From JBCCGE01 sp039029455 (GTDB lineage Bacteria; Pseudomonadota; Gammaproteobacteria; Arenicellales; Poriferihabitantaceae): a stretch of DNA of 64,000 nt. Below the pieces are notes generated by a model that saw only the letters and a program-made list of their open reading frames with translations, was not told the DNA's origin and did no database searches. The stretch covers positions 1-64,000 of the forward strand of contig JBCCGE010000001.1 in assembly GCA_039029455.1 (NCBI GenBank), in the 5' to 3' direction. Positions 51,333 to 60,106 of the stretch are shown in pieces. Position 1 is the first letter of the stretch. Each line of letters opens with the position of its first letter. The position numbers were made by a program, and so were the translations under genes.

Positions 51333-52319
51333 ATGAAAGCAATGATCGTGCGCCGTTTTGGCGATTCCGGGGTCTTTGAGACCGCTGATATTCCAAAACC
51401 GGAATTGAAGCCGGGTCACGTTATCGTTCGGATCGCCGCAACAAGTGTCAATCCCGTCGACACCATGATCCGTGAAATGGGACCCGAACTTCCTATCTCG
51501 CCTCAACCACCCGCGGTTCTGGGAATGGATTTCTCCGGAACGGTCGAGTCAGTGGGTGATGGCGTCGAAAACTTTTCAGTAGGTGATGAGGTGTACGGCT
51601 GTGCCGGCGGATTGATGGCGCTGCCCGGTGCGCTGGCGGAGTACATGCTGGCTGACGCGCGACTGATCGCGCACAAACCGGCCAACCTGGGTATGCGAGA
51701 TGCGGCTGCAATCCCCCTTGTAGGCATTACGGCCTGGGAAGGTCTAACCCGCGCTCAAGTCGGCAGTGGTCAGAACGTTCTGGTGCACGGAGGTTCAGGC
51801 GGAGTGGGTCATCTGGCGATTCAGTTGGCGCGACATTTTGGTGCCGATGTGTTTTCAACCGGCGGTGGCGAGTCCCAGCTATCCATGATTGAAAGTCTCG
51901 GTGCTACTGGTATTAACTACAAATCTGAATCGGTTGCTGACTATGCAGATCGGTGCACATCCGGTGCCGGCTTTGATGCCGTGTTCGATACAATTGGTGG
52001 GGAAAATCTGCTGAATTCTTTTGAGGCGGCAAAGCTAAACGGTCAGATATCGACAACGGTTTCCCTGGCCGCAATTGACCTGTCTGGTGCACACTTCAAA
52101 GGGTTGTCACTGCATGTTGTCTTTATGCTGATTCCGATGATCTACGATCTCGGCAGGGAGGATCACGGAAAGATTCTTCGCGAAATCGCTGCCGTGGCTG
52201 ATGCCGGAGGGCTGAGACCGGTCGTGGACGATAAGAGGTTTTCCCTTGATGAGATTGGTCATGCTCATGACCATCTGGCCAGTGGGAACGCGAGAGGAAA
52301 GATCGTCGTCGATCTGTAG
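51333..52319 (+). CDS. MDR family NADP-dependent quinone/alkene oxidoreductase
   Basis: A 328-residue medium-chain dehydrogenase without the structural-zinc cysteine set, in the quinone oxidoreductase branch. Visible are 'GHVIVRIAATSVNPVDTMIR', 'GMDFSGTVESVGDGVENFSV', the substrate loop 'AIPLVGITAWEGL' and the cofactor site 'VLVHGGSGGVGHLAIQLARH'. It probably reduces an activated double bond or quinone with NADPH. The ATG at 51333 is preferred to the TTG at 51324. It is followed 5 bases later by the luciferase-like gene. Confidence 0.9.
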   Translation: MKAMIVRRFGDSGVFETADIPKPELKPGHVIVRIAATSVNPVDTMIREMGPELPISPQPPAVLGMDFSGTVESVGDGVENFSVGDEVYGCAGGLMALPGALAEYMLADARLIAHKPANLGMRDAAAIPLVGITAWEGLTRAQVGSGQNVLVHGGSGGVGHLAIQLARHFGADVFSTGGGESQLSMIESLGATGINYKSESVADYADRCTSGAGFDAVFDTIGGENLLNSFEAAKLNGQISTTVSLAAIDLSGAHFKGLSLHVVFMLIPMIYDLGREDHGKILREIAAVADAGGLRPVVDDKRFSLDEIGHAHDHLASGNARGKIVVDL

Positions 52320-52324
52320 AAAAA

Positions 52325-53353
52325 ATGGGAAGAGACGCCGCAATACCGATACCCCGGATGGACCGCGAATTCGGTGAAAACGGTTTCGAATCGATAAACA
52401 GCGGCTACAACGCGGTTTTCAAACCCAATCGCATGACCGTCGGTCTGGTTGCGCCCTTGGCAGCCTATCACCATCATCCCGTGCCAAGCATGACGGATCA
52501 TCTGCAGCGGACGGTAATGGCGGAAACTCTGGGATTTCCGGCAATCTGGTTGAGGGATGTGCCGTTCAACGTGCCGTCCTTTGGTGATGCCGGTCAGATA
52601 TACGATCCATTCGTGTATCTCGGCGCACTGGCTGTGGCTACTGAACGGATTGCTCTCGGCGTTGCCAGTATCATTCTGCCATTGCGGCACCCGGCACATG
52701 TTGCGAAAGCCGCCGCCAGCGCAGATGTTTTATCAAACGGGCGGTTGATACTGGGCGTCGCCTCCGGGGACCGACCCGAGGAGTTTCCGGCGCTCAATAT
52801 GCCTTTTGACAGTCGCGGTGAGCGCTTCCGTCAAAGTTATGAGTACATGCGTCACGCCCACAGCCCTGGCTCGTTTGAAGGCAATGATTTCGGCAGACCG
52901 GGACGCGGAATGGACCTTCTGCCGCAGCCGGCTGGAACGAAACTACCGCTACTTATCACGGGAAGCAGTCAGCAGAGCGTCGAGTGGACCGCGCGGCACG
53001 GCGACGGCTGGATGATTTATCCGCGTAATCTGTCCTTGCAAAGGCAGGTCATCTCAGAATACAGGGAGCGGGTTCAGCAAAACGAACGTGAATCAAAGCC
53101 CGTGATGCAGCCGCTCTATCTGGATCTGGCGAGCGACGATTCGTCGCCACTGCAACCCATTCATCTCGGTTTTCGGTCTGGTGTGTCCCATCTGCTCGAG
53201 TATCTGCACGCCCTGCAAGGTATCGGGGTGAACCACGTGGCATTGAATCTGCGTTTTAACCGCGCTGATATCAATTCAACTCTGCATCGACTGGCGGAGG
53301 AAGTTCTGCCGCACTTTCAACATCAACACGATCACTCTGGAGAGACACCATGA
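52325..53353 (+). CDS. luciferase-like flavin monooxygenase (LLM class)
   Basis: A 342-residue flavin-dependent TIM-barrel protein of the bacterial luciferase superfamily. Conserved parts are 'AETLGFPAIWLRDVPFNVP', 'ALGVASIILPLRHPAHVAKA', 'ADVLSNGRLILGVASGDRP', 'RGERFRQSYEYMR' and 'LLITGSSQQSVEWTARHGDG'. The pattern is close to the LLM subgroup related to BA3436. It uses reduced flavin and O2 on an unknown organic substrate. It is positioned between an MDR reductase and an SDR, with an ATGA overlap to the latter, so all three should act on one pathway. Confidence 0.88.
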   Translation: MGRDAAIPIPRMDREFGENGFESINSGYNAVFKPNRMTVGLVAPLAAYHHHPVPSMTDHLQRTVMAETLGFPAIWLRDVPFNVPSFGDAGQIYDPFVYLGALAVATERIALGVASIILPLRHPAHVAKAAASADVLSNGRLILGVASGDRPEEFPALNMPFDSRGERFRQSYEYMRHAHSPGSFEGNDFGRPGRGMDLLPQPAGTKLPLLITGSSQQSVEWTARHGDGWMIYPRNLSLQRQVISEYRERVQQNERESKPVMQPLYLDLASDDSSPLQPIHLGFRSGVSHLLEYLHALQGIGVNHVALNLRFNRADINSTLHRLAEEVLPHFQHQHDHSGETP

Positions 53354-54159
53354 AAAGATCAATTCTGATCACAGGATCAACCGACGGTATTGGTTTTGCT
53401 ACAGCAGAAATGTTTGTCACTCAGGGGCACGATGTACTGCTGCACGGCCGCAGTGCCGAAAAACTGGAGGCGGCGCAGAATATGCTGTCGGCTAAATTGT
53501 GCGGCGGTCAATTGGAGGTGTTTCAGGCTGACTTGTCCAATTTGGACAATGTGGAACGCCTCGCGGATGAGGTCAGGAGTCGCCAAAGTACACTGGATGT
53601 GCTGGTCAACAATGCCGGTGTTTTTCACACTCCATCGACCTCGACGCCGGACGGTTACGACATTCGATTTATGGTCAACACCTTTGCACCTTATCTACTG
53701 ACCCAAAAACTATTGCAATCAATGAGTCCGGACGGGCGAGTGGTGAATCTGTCTTCGGCTGCACAGTCGCCGGTCAATATTCAGGCACTGTTGGGAAAGG
53801 AGTCAATTGCTGAAGATTTTACTGCTTACGCCCAGAGCAAACTGGCACTGACAATGTGGTCGCGGCATCTGGCAAGCCGGCTCGATGCTAACAATCCGGC
53901 GGTGATTGCCGTCAATCCCGGATCAATGCTCGGCAGTAAAATGGTTAAAGATGCGTTCGGCGTTGCAGGAGGCGATCTGGGCATCGGTGCCGATGTTCTT
54001 GTCAGAGCCAGTCTTTCTGAGGAGTTTGATGGCGCTAACGGACTGTACTTTGACAATGACTCGCGGCAGTTTGCATCTCCGCACCCTGATGCGCTCAATG
54101 AAGGAAAAACTCTTGAGGTCGTGCAGGCAATTAACTCGATCTTAACTGGTCGGATCTAG
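53350..54159 (+). CDS. short-chain dehydrogenase/reductase (SDR)
   Basis: A 269-residue SDR with the cofactor motif 'ITGSTDGIGFATAEMF' (T-G-x3-G-x-G), 'NNAGVF', the catalytic Ser in 'VVNLSSAAQ' and the Tyr-x3-Lys pair in 'YAQSKLALT'. It resembles retinol dehydrogenase/WW-domain oxidoreductase-like SDRs. It ends the operon started by the MDR gene. Its TAG stop lies within the left arm of the inverted-repeat element at 54157-54283, so the insertion may have reshaped its C-terminus. Confidence 0.9.
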   Translation: MKRSILITGSTDGIGFATAEMFVTQGHDVLLHGRSAEKLEAAQNMLSAKLCGGQLEVFQADLSNLDNVERLADEVRSRQSTLDVLVNNAGVFHTPSTSTPDGYDIRFMVNTFAPYLLTQKLLQSMSPDGRVVNLSSAAQSPVNIQALLGKESIAEDFTAYAQSKLALTMWSRHLASRLDANNPAVIAVNPGSMLGSKMVKDAFGVAGGDLGIGADVLVRASLSEEFDGANGLYFDNDSRQFASPHPDALNEGKTLEVVQAINSILTGRI

Positions 54160-54283
54160 CAGGCTGTTGAAAAACTATCTGCATGGGTTCTGCGACATTA
54201 AAAATTGGCTCAAAATGCTCAGCCACGAAGTGCTTTTTCGCCTTGCATAAACTGCCTCGATAACGTTTTTCAACAGCCTTCTA
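54157..54283. repeat. small inverted-repeat (MITE-like) element
   Basis: The arms are tagcaggctgttgaaaaac (54157-54175) and its inverted partner gtttttcaacagccttcta (54265-54283). They match at 18 of 19 positions, with a 15-base perfect core, and enclose about 89 bases with no ORF. GGCTGTTGAAAAAC-type termini occur in known insertion sequences, so this may be a non-autonomous element. It sits between two convergent genes and could also act as a bidirectional terminator. No clear target duplication is seen. Confidence 0.65.
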
Positions 54284-54288
54284 AAACG

Positions 54289-57200
54289 CTACAGACAAAT
54301 CAGTAAAACAGTGCGATTAGCGGCAATCAGCGGAAAGCAAAGCGAGGTTTCTTCGCAAATGTCGCCGATACCGTTTGCGTTCAGATCTGCCTGATCAGGA
54401 TTGAAATCGCCGGGACAATTGTCCTGCGCATCGTCGATTCCGTCTCCATCTTCATCTTCAAGATTGCAGTTAGCGCAAATGTACTGAACCTGGTTGTCGA
54501 TCGACGTGGAAGGGTCATTGCCGTTCCCCGCGAGATCAGTAACAGTACTTGCAGGTAGAGTGACCATGACAGTATCGTTTGATGCCATACCGGTGATTCC
54601 AATTACGAACTGAACTGCTGTTGGCGGGTCGAGGTCATTGGGCCCGACTGTGATTTGACCATCACTTCCATTGATCATAAAGTCATCGCTGCTAAGTGTT
54701 CCGATCTCCACAGACTCCGAGAAGCTCACCACAAAGCGGGCAATATTGCTGGTCGTCGGATCAACCTGGTCATCGGCTTGTTCGATCGTCACAGACGGTG
54801 GTGTGTTATCCGGGCTCTGAATTTCGAATGCGGTTAACGTCAGCAGATCGGATGCGTTTCCAGACGCGTCGGTAACGCGCATACCGCAATCGTTAATGAA
54901 ACCAACCGGCAGTGGCGAAAGAGTAATGGTTGTATTTCCCGCGTCGACCGCACGATTCGTCGAATTTTCGCAACCGCCATAAAAGCTCGCGGTTCCGGCC
55001 TCGCTGCTGCCCAGTGTAAACGACGGCGTATTATCGGTGGTCGGCGTGCTAACGGCAGTAGCTTCCTCCAATTCAGGTGGCGTAGTGTCTGCTGGAGAAC
55101 TGCCAAAGTTATCGCAGAGGGCAGCGCTACCGTTGTTGTAAATATTCTGAATGTTTGTCGCTGAAAGGGCCTGATCGAAGATACATACGTCATCAATTCG
55201 GCCGCTGAAAGCGCGACCTGCAGTATCCCCCGACGGTGTATTTCCAATTGCGGCCAGGACGTTGGCATTTTGATCGACAGTACCGCTTTTCGACACCGTA
55301 CCGACTTGTACACCGTTTAAAAACAGACGCAGTATGCTGCCGTCATAGGTTGCAGCGATATGTTGCCACTGGTTTTCCCTGACGTGCTGTTCGGAATTTC
55401 CAATAAGAGTAGTTACCGATCCGTTTGCTCTGAGTCGGACTCGGGGTACAAACACTGAACCGCTTTTGATTGTAGACAACATCCAGTAGTGATCCGACTC
55501 AGAGATTCCCGTGGATTTGGCAAGAATTCGACCTTCACCCGCCCCATCGAGATCGTCCGGATTGATCCATGCCGAAAATGTCACCGACGACACAGGCGCA
55601 TCGAGCGAGCCAAGATCGATGTAATCATCGTCGTCATTGTTTCCATCGAAATTCAAAGCGCCATTCAGTACTCCGGTAAGCCACTCATTTCCCGATATGT
55701 TCTCGAGCTGGTATGGCAGGCCGTTAATAGCTTCGTTGGTGCTGTTACCTGCGGTTTCGTCAAGTTTCCAGTAGTAAACAGGCTGTGGTGATGGCGGCGC
55801 CTGAGCTGTCGTCACGTTAATTGCGACAGATCTGCTGGATTCATTACCGGAAAAATCGATTGCTGCCACCTGAATGGAATAGTTTGTTACTGCGTTCAAA
55901 CCTCCGACAGAGATCGTTGTGTTCGGTGTTCTCTGGTGTTCAACAGAATTTACATAGACGATGTATTCCTTTATAGCGCCACTGTTATCTGCCGAACCTG
56001 ACCACGTCATTGAAAACGAGTTTGAAGTGACATTGGATACGCTCTGAATTACAGGCGTGCTTGGAGGGGTGTTGTCGGGTAATCCCTGTTGGGCGATTGA
56101 GATAGTTTGGAGGCGTTCACTGTTGGCGAAGGTGACTGTGGCAAATCGAGGTCCAAAGCCACTGTGTGCCTGCGCGGTCACACTTACATTTGCGTTACCG
56201 AATCCCATCGCGGGGTTTACTGATATCCAGTTTTGGTCGGGGATGCCGTTCCAGTTGTCATTTGTAGAAACAGCAACTGTCTGAGAACCGCCCACAGCGG
56301 AAAAATCCAGACTGTCCGGGGTGACGACAAGTGGTTCTCCGGGGCTTTCGTTTTTATAAATGCGGACGTTGCCACCATAGAACTTTGATGGCCCCACCAC
56401 ATCCAGGTCGGAGTCTCCATCAAGGTCTGCCACGACTCCGGTATAGATTTCACCGTTTGTGTCAAAATTTTGTTCAGTCCACGTAACTCCGTCTGGCGTT
56501 GTTGTGTTGTAAAAAATATAGACACCTTTGGAACCAAAGCTGCGACCTGTGGCGACGTCAAGATCACCATCGCGGTCGACATCAACCAGCTGCACCATGT
56601 GGAATTTGCCGGTATTGTTTTTAATGATGTGGCGCTGCAGCTGGACCCCACCAGAAGTGTTGGGTCCGTTGTTTTCGTACCATGCGAGATATCGATCTGC
56701 GCCCTCCGCACTCGCCATGTAAATATCGTTGTCGCCATCACCATCGATATCACCTACGGCTGATTTGACTTTGCCGTAGGTTGAGCCCTGAAACTGAGAA
56801 TCTATAAGATGCTCAATCGGGTCACCGCTGCGCCATCCGCCGGGATTGTCCCAATAGACGCCTGACAATACGATTTCGTTTTCGTCGTCGCCGTCAATGT
56901 CCCCAGCGGATATCCCCTCTGGTTTACCTGTTTCTTCCGTATCAAAAACCCGCACCGTCCAGTTGTTAATATTCGCATTCTGTAGCGCTACCACAACCCG
57001 TTCGGATGACCAGGTGCGCTCGATGATGTCGAGACGTCCATCGCCGTCCATATCGGCAACTCTAAGATCGTTTTGGTGATACACGTTCCCGGAGTACACG
57101 GTAACACGTTGCCACAGTTGCTTCGGGTCTCCTGTGGCCCCTGGATTAAGGTAAACGTAAAGTTCGCCGGCTTCACCGTTGGCAGAGTCTGGCGCATTTC

Positions 57201-57543
57201 GCTGACCGTCGGATGTAACAAAGTCAGGCCACCCATCGCCGTTGATATCGGCGACCTGTGCAGCGTAAGGACCGCCGTCGGACTGTCCTATCTGATACCA
57301 GGTTGAATAGTCCGGCCCGGCGTACCAACGCTGTTCAGATGCCGAGATTGCTATGTCAACATGTCCGTCCTTGTCAAAATCCGCGACGCCCACTTCGGCC
57401 GAATTTCTCGAAATAAAGGACGCGCCTGACCAGGTTTGAACCGTGGTCGATTGTGCGGCTCCGATCGGCAATAGCAGCAACAGCAATAGATGGATGCGAA
57501 CAGGTCGATCCGATTGAAACAGCAAACTCTCTAATCTCTGCAT
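54289..57543 (-). CDS. large secreted FG-GAP/VCBS, BACON, Fn3, LamG surface protein
   Basis: A protein of about 1,084 residues. The signal peptide is 'RIHLLLLLLLPIGAAQS'. At least seven FG-GAP/VCBS-like calcium repeats follow (for example 'VADFDKDGHVDIAIS', 'VGDIDGDGDNDIYMA', 'LVDVDRDGDLDVATG'), suggesting a beta-propeller. Next come a BACON-like domain ('QNWISVNPAMGFGNANVSV'), a fibronectin III domain, a LamG/concanavalin-like domain ('YYWKLDETAGNS') and Ig-like modules. A thrombospondin-3 calcium loop ('DEDGDGIDDAQDNCPGDFN') follows. The tail ends 'LCFPLIAANRTVLLICL'. It probably binds carbohydrate or matrix at the cell surface. The ATG at 57543 gives a normal signal peptide; a GTG at 57618 is longer. 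Confidence 0.87.
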   Translation of the reverse strand: MQRLESLLFQSDRPVRIHLLLLLLLPIGAAQSTTVQTWSGASFISRNSAEVGVADFDKDGHVDIAISASEQRWYAGPDYSTWYQIGQSDGGPYAAQVADINGDGWPDFVTSDGQRNAPDSANGEAGELYVYLNPGATGDPKQLWQRVTVYSGNVYHQNDLRVADMDGDGRLDIIERTWSSERVVVALQNANINNWTVRVFDTEETGKPEGISAGDIDGDDENEIVLSGVYWDNPGGWRSGDPIEHLIDSQFQGSTYGKVKSAVGDIDGDGDNDIYMASAEGADRYLAWYENNGPNTSGGVQLQRHIIKNNTGKFHMVQLVDVDRDGDLDVATGRSFGSKGVYIFYNTTTPDGVTWTEQNFDTNGEIYTGVVADLDGDSDLDVVGPSKFYGGNVRIYKNESPGEPLVVTPDSLDFSAVGGSQTVAVSTNDNWNGIPDQNWISVNPAMGFGNANVSVTAQAHSGFGPRFATVTFANSERLQTISIAQQGLPDNTPPSTPVIQSVSNVTSNSFSMTWSGSADNSGAIKEYIVYVNSVEHQRTPNTTISVGGLNAVTNYSIQVAAIDFSGNESSRSVAINVTTAQAPPSPQPVYYWKLDETAGNSTNEAINGLPYQLENISGNEWLTGVLNGALNFDGNNDDDDYIDLGSLDAPVSSVTFSAWINPDDLDGAGEGRILAKSTGISESDHYWMLSTIKSGSVFVPRVRLRANGSVTTLIGNSEQHVRENQWQHIAATYDGSILRLFLNGVQVGTVSKSGTVDQNANVLAAIGNTPSGDTAGRAFSGRIDDVCIFDQALSATNIQNIYNNGSAALCDNFGSSPADTTPPELEEATAVSTPTTDNTPSFTLGSSEAGTASFYGGCENSTNRAVDAGNTTITLSPLPVGFINDCGMRVTDASGNASDLLTLTAFEIQSPDNTPPSVTIEQADDQVDPTTSNIARFVVSFSESVEIGTLSSDDFMINGSDGQITVGPNDLDPPTAVQFVIGITGMASNDTVMVTLPASTVTDLAGNGNDPSTSIDNQVQYICANCNLEDEDGDGIDDAQDNCPGDFNPDQADLNANGIGDICEETSLCFPLIAANRTVLLICL

Positions 57544-57720
57544 GGTGACGCCGCAGGCGCACGAGATCGCAGCGGCGTCTGTATGGCATACTTTGCGCAT
57601 ACCCATGTGTGCAGACACTGCCGCAGTCGCGACACCCGACTGTGTTTATTTGTGAGCCCCGCAATCAGTGTAAGTTCTCATCACAGCGTTCTATAGAACA
57701 AAATCACCCGCGGAGCTGAA

Positions 57721-58566
57721 ATGACCGATTCGAGTGCAAACATAATCCCCCATCCGTTTTTAAACGGACTGACACTATTTACAGCTGGGCGATCGCCCCA
57801 TCGGCACGATGTGCATGGACACAACGCCTATTCTGTGATTGGCCTGACGTCGGGTGCCAAGTACTATCATCATCAAGGGGCGACGCATTCGGTATCCGCG
57901 TTTGAAATAGCGGTTGCCAATCCCGGGGAATTGCACGGATGCGGACCCGTAGACAACAAACCCTGGTCGCACAGGACCTGGTATCTGAGCGAAGAGCTGG
58001 TGAGAGAGGTTTGTGGTATTGCCGACGATGAGGAAACCCCGATTCTGGACGCACCGGTGATCCGGGACCGGAAAACAGCGCGGCATTTAATCTCTGCGCA
58101 CAAACGATGCGATATTGAGATCGAGGCTCTGGAAGGTCAGTCAATTGCACTGGAAGCGTTGGGATTATTGTTTGACAACCATTCCAGCTACAGAGAGGTA
58201 GAGCAGAGCACGATAACTATTAACGCTGCGGAACGAATGCCAATCTATTTGAGTTTTTTGCAGCAGAGTGTGTCCAATGCTCCGGACCTGACAGATCTTG
58301 CAAACGCAGCCGGCGTTAAACGAAATCAGGTAATCAGGGATTTCAAGGCTGCAGAAGGCGTGACACCGGGGCAGTACTTTCGGTCAATGCGGCTTAATCT
58401 CGCCAAACAACTCATCCGCGCAGGTAAGAATCTGGTAGAGACAGCCGGTGAATCGGGTTTTTCAGATCAGAGTCATTTCACCAGAAGCTTCAAACGAGCA
58501 TTTGGTATCACACCAAACGCATTTAAAAGGATATCCCTTCAGTCTTCAGGGAATGCCCCGTTTTAG
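57721..58566 (+). CDS. AraC family regulator with cupin sensor domain
   Basis: A 281-residue AraC protein. The N-terminal AraC-binding cupin has 'HRHDVHGHNAYSVIGLTSGA' and 'EIAVANPGELHGCGP', where histidines could hold a metal or ligand. The two C-terminal helix-turn-helix units are 'LTDLANAAGVKRNQVIRDFK' and 'LVETAGESGFSDQSHFTRSF', ended by 'FGITPNAFKR'. It starts at an ATG after a run of A-rich sequence. It diverges from the large surface-protein gene and could control it. Confidence 0.9.
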   Translation: MTDSSANIIPHPFLNGLTLFTAGRSPHRHDVHGHNAYSVIGLTSGAKYYHHQGATHSVSAFEIAVANPGELHGCGPVDNKPWSHRTWYLSEELVREVCGIADDEETPILDAPVIRDRKTARHLISAHKRCDIEIEALEGQSIALEALGLLFDNHSSYREVEQSTITINAAERMPIYLSFLQQSVSNAPDLTDLANAAGVKRNQVIRDFKAAEGVTPGQYFRSMRLNLAKQLIRAGKNLVETAGESGFSDQSHFTRSFKRAFGITPNAFKRISLQSSGNAPF

Positions 58567-58861
58567 CCCGAATACTTCATAAAGGCGGACATAATCAGAC
58601 AACCCGTATTTTTATGTCGGTAGTTTGTGTTTGACTATTTTTGGGGAAACCCGGATTGACCTTTCTGGTATGTAAGTCTTCTATGGCGACTCAATTTCGT
58701 GTTGCTTCCTTGCCGATACCCATCGAACCATAGCTGCGGTTACGATTACTCGGACGACCAACCAACCTGTCTGGTGAGTTTGCATCTCAATTCCGGACCT
58801 TCATGAAACATTCGAGCTGGTGATCATTTGCGGCCACTCGCTGTATGACGGACCGCGGTAG
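58567..58861. other. intergenic region, no gene seen
   Basis: These 295 bases between the AraC gene and the convergent FAH-family gene show no ORF with recognisable coding character. There is no strong hairpin with a T-run and no repeat. A short open stretch near the end (reading ...'VIICGHSLYDGPR') has no start codon and is too short to assign. Confidence 0.4.
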
Positions 58862-59671
58862 TTATTGCTGTATAGTATTTGAAAGAATTCCAACACTCTC
58901 AATTTCAACCTCTACGACGTCACCATCTTGCAGAGCGGAGGTCCTGCCAGGGGTTCCCATGAAAATAAGATCACCGGGCTTAAGGGTGAAATATCGGCTG
59001 AGGAAGCTGACAACTTTTGCAGGCGAGTGGATCATGTTGGCTGTGCTTTCCTGCTGCACGACGGTACCATTCAGTCGCGTTGTGAGCAGCAGGTCAGTGA
59101 TATTCAGATTAGTGGTGATCACCGGACCAACCGGACCAAAACCATCGCTGGCTTTAGCCCGAATCCACTGTAGATCGCTGCTCTGCCAGCTTCTTTCTGA
59201 CAGGTCGTTGCCCGCCGTGACACCAAAAATGTAGTCCATGGCCACAGCTTCGGAGACATTCTTGGCCGTTTTACCAACAACCATGACCAGTTCACCTTCG
59301 TAGTGGACGTTGCGGGCATCCGGGGGCAGAACCACCCTTTCGCGGTGCCCGGCTAGCGCACTTGGCAGTTTCAAAAACAGTGGCGGTGGACGATCCGCGC
59401 GCGATGACAGATGACTTGCAAAGTTTTTGCCCACTGCGAATACTTTTTCCGGATCTGTAGGTGGCAACCAATTCACTTTCGACAGCGGAATTGCTGTTTG
59501 AGTTTTCTCGGACATAGGAAACAGTCCGCCTTCAAGCAGCTGCAGAGAATCGCCCTCGACGACACCATAGCGAGCAACACCTTCATGCAATGCACGGGCA
59601 TAAGACGCCCCATGACTCGGTCCGGAAATCAATCCCCAGACTGCGACTACTGCGATGACAATTCGAAACAT
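58862..59671 (-). CDS. exported fumarylacetoacetate hydrolase (FAH) family protein
   Basis: A protein of about 269 residues. An N-terminal signal peptide ('FRIVIAVVAVWGLISGPSHG', cleavage near residue 22) precedes a full FAH-fold domain. 'FAVGKNFASHL', the metal Glu pair in 'HYEGELVMVVGK', the Asp in 'VTAGNDLSERSWQ' and the Lys in 'IRAKASDGFGPVGP' are all present. 'GDLIFMGTPGRTSAL' closes the site. FAH enzymes cleave C-C bonds or decarboxylate/hydrate 2-oxo acids and are normally cytoplasmic, so export is unusual. I chose the ATG at 59671 rather than the TTG at 59680. A strong hairpin precedes it. Confidence 0.85.
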   Translation of the reverse strand: MFRIVIAVVAVWGLISGPSHGASYARALHEGVARYGVVEGDSLQLLEGGLFPMSEKTQTAIPLSKVNWLPPTDPEKVFAVGKNFASHLSSRADRPPPLFLKLPSALAGHRERVVLPPDARNVHYEGELVMVVGKTAKNVSEAVAMDYIFGVTAGNDLSERSWQSSDLQWIRAKASDGFGPVGPVITTNLNITDLLLTTRLNGTVVQQESTANMIHSPAKVVSFLSRYFTLKPGDLIFMGTPGRTSALQDGDVVEVEIESVGILSNTIQQ

Positions 59672-59684
59672 GGCAAACAAAAAT

Positions 59685-59748
59685 GATCCCGGCAGGCTGG
59701 AACGGCAATCAGGAGCGAGGGCTGCGCAATTTCCAGCCTGCCGGGATC
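59685..59748 (-). terminator. long perfect hairpin between the small gene and the FAH gene
   Basis: gatcccggcaggctggaa (59685-59702) is repeated exactly inverted at 59731-59748, with a 28-base loop. Read on the minus strand the stem is followed by a run of Ts and begins at the stop of the small protein gene. A terminator, or an attenuator for the FAH gene whose ATG is 13 bases on, is the simplest reading. Confidence 0.6.
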
Positions 59749-59893
59749 AAAAACTGGGACTGGCTGACTGCCGACACACCTGATCTGTTATCAAATAACG
59801 TATTGCACTGGCGAATATGCCCGTAGTCAGACCCAGACAGGATCCGAGAATAAGACCTGGTGTGACAATTTGAGCCCTGATTTTTGCTTTCAT
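59747..59893 (-). CDS. small single-helix membrane protein, 48 residues
   Basis: A short ORF starting at the ATG at 59893 with 'MKAKIRAQIVTPGLILGSCL' and a hydrophobic segment running to about residue 30 ('GLTTGIFASAIRYL'). A polar Cys-containing tail follows. The basic start and single helix suggest a small inner-membrane or secreted protein. It is followed directly by the strong hairpin at 59685-59748, which supports it being a transcribed unit. No family is recognised; it could be spurious. Confidence 0.4.
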   Translation of the reverse strand: MKAKIRAQIVTPGLILGSCLGLTTGIFASAIRYLITDQVCRQSASPSF

Positions 59894-60106
59894 AATCGAC
59901 TCGACGGTGTGGTTGCAGCGGCAGATAATGATCTTCAGAAAGCGCGTATTATTGAGAAAAACACGATAAAAAGTAGGTGAATACACCGAACTCTTTCTCC
60001 AATGGCATCAATGTACAGTCGATTTCGCATATAATCAAAAAAATAATATATCTTTCAATAAGATAATGAACGTATTACGTTCACGAAGCATGAATGCATT
60101 TCTCGA

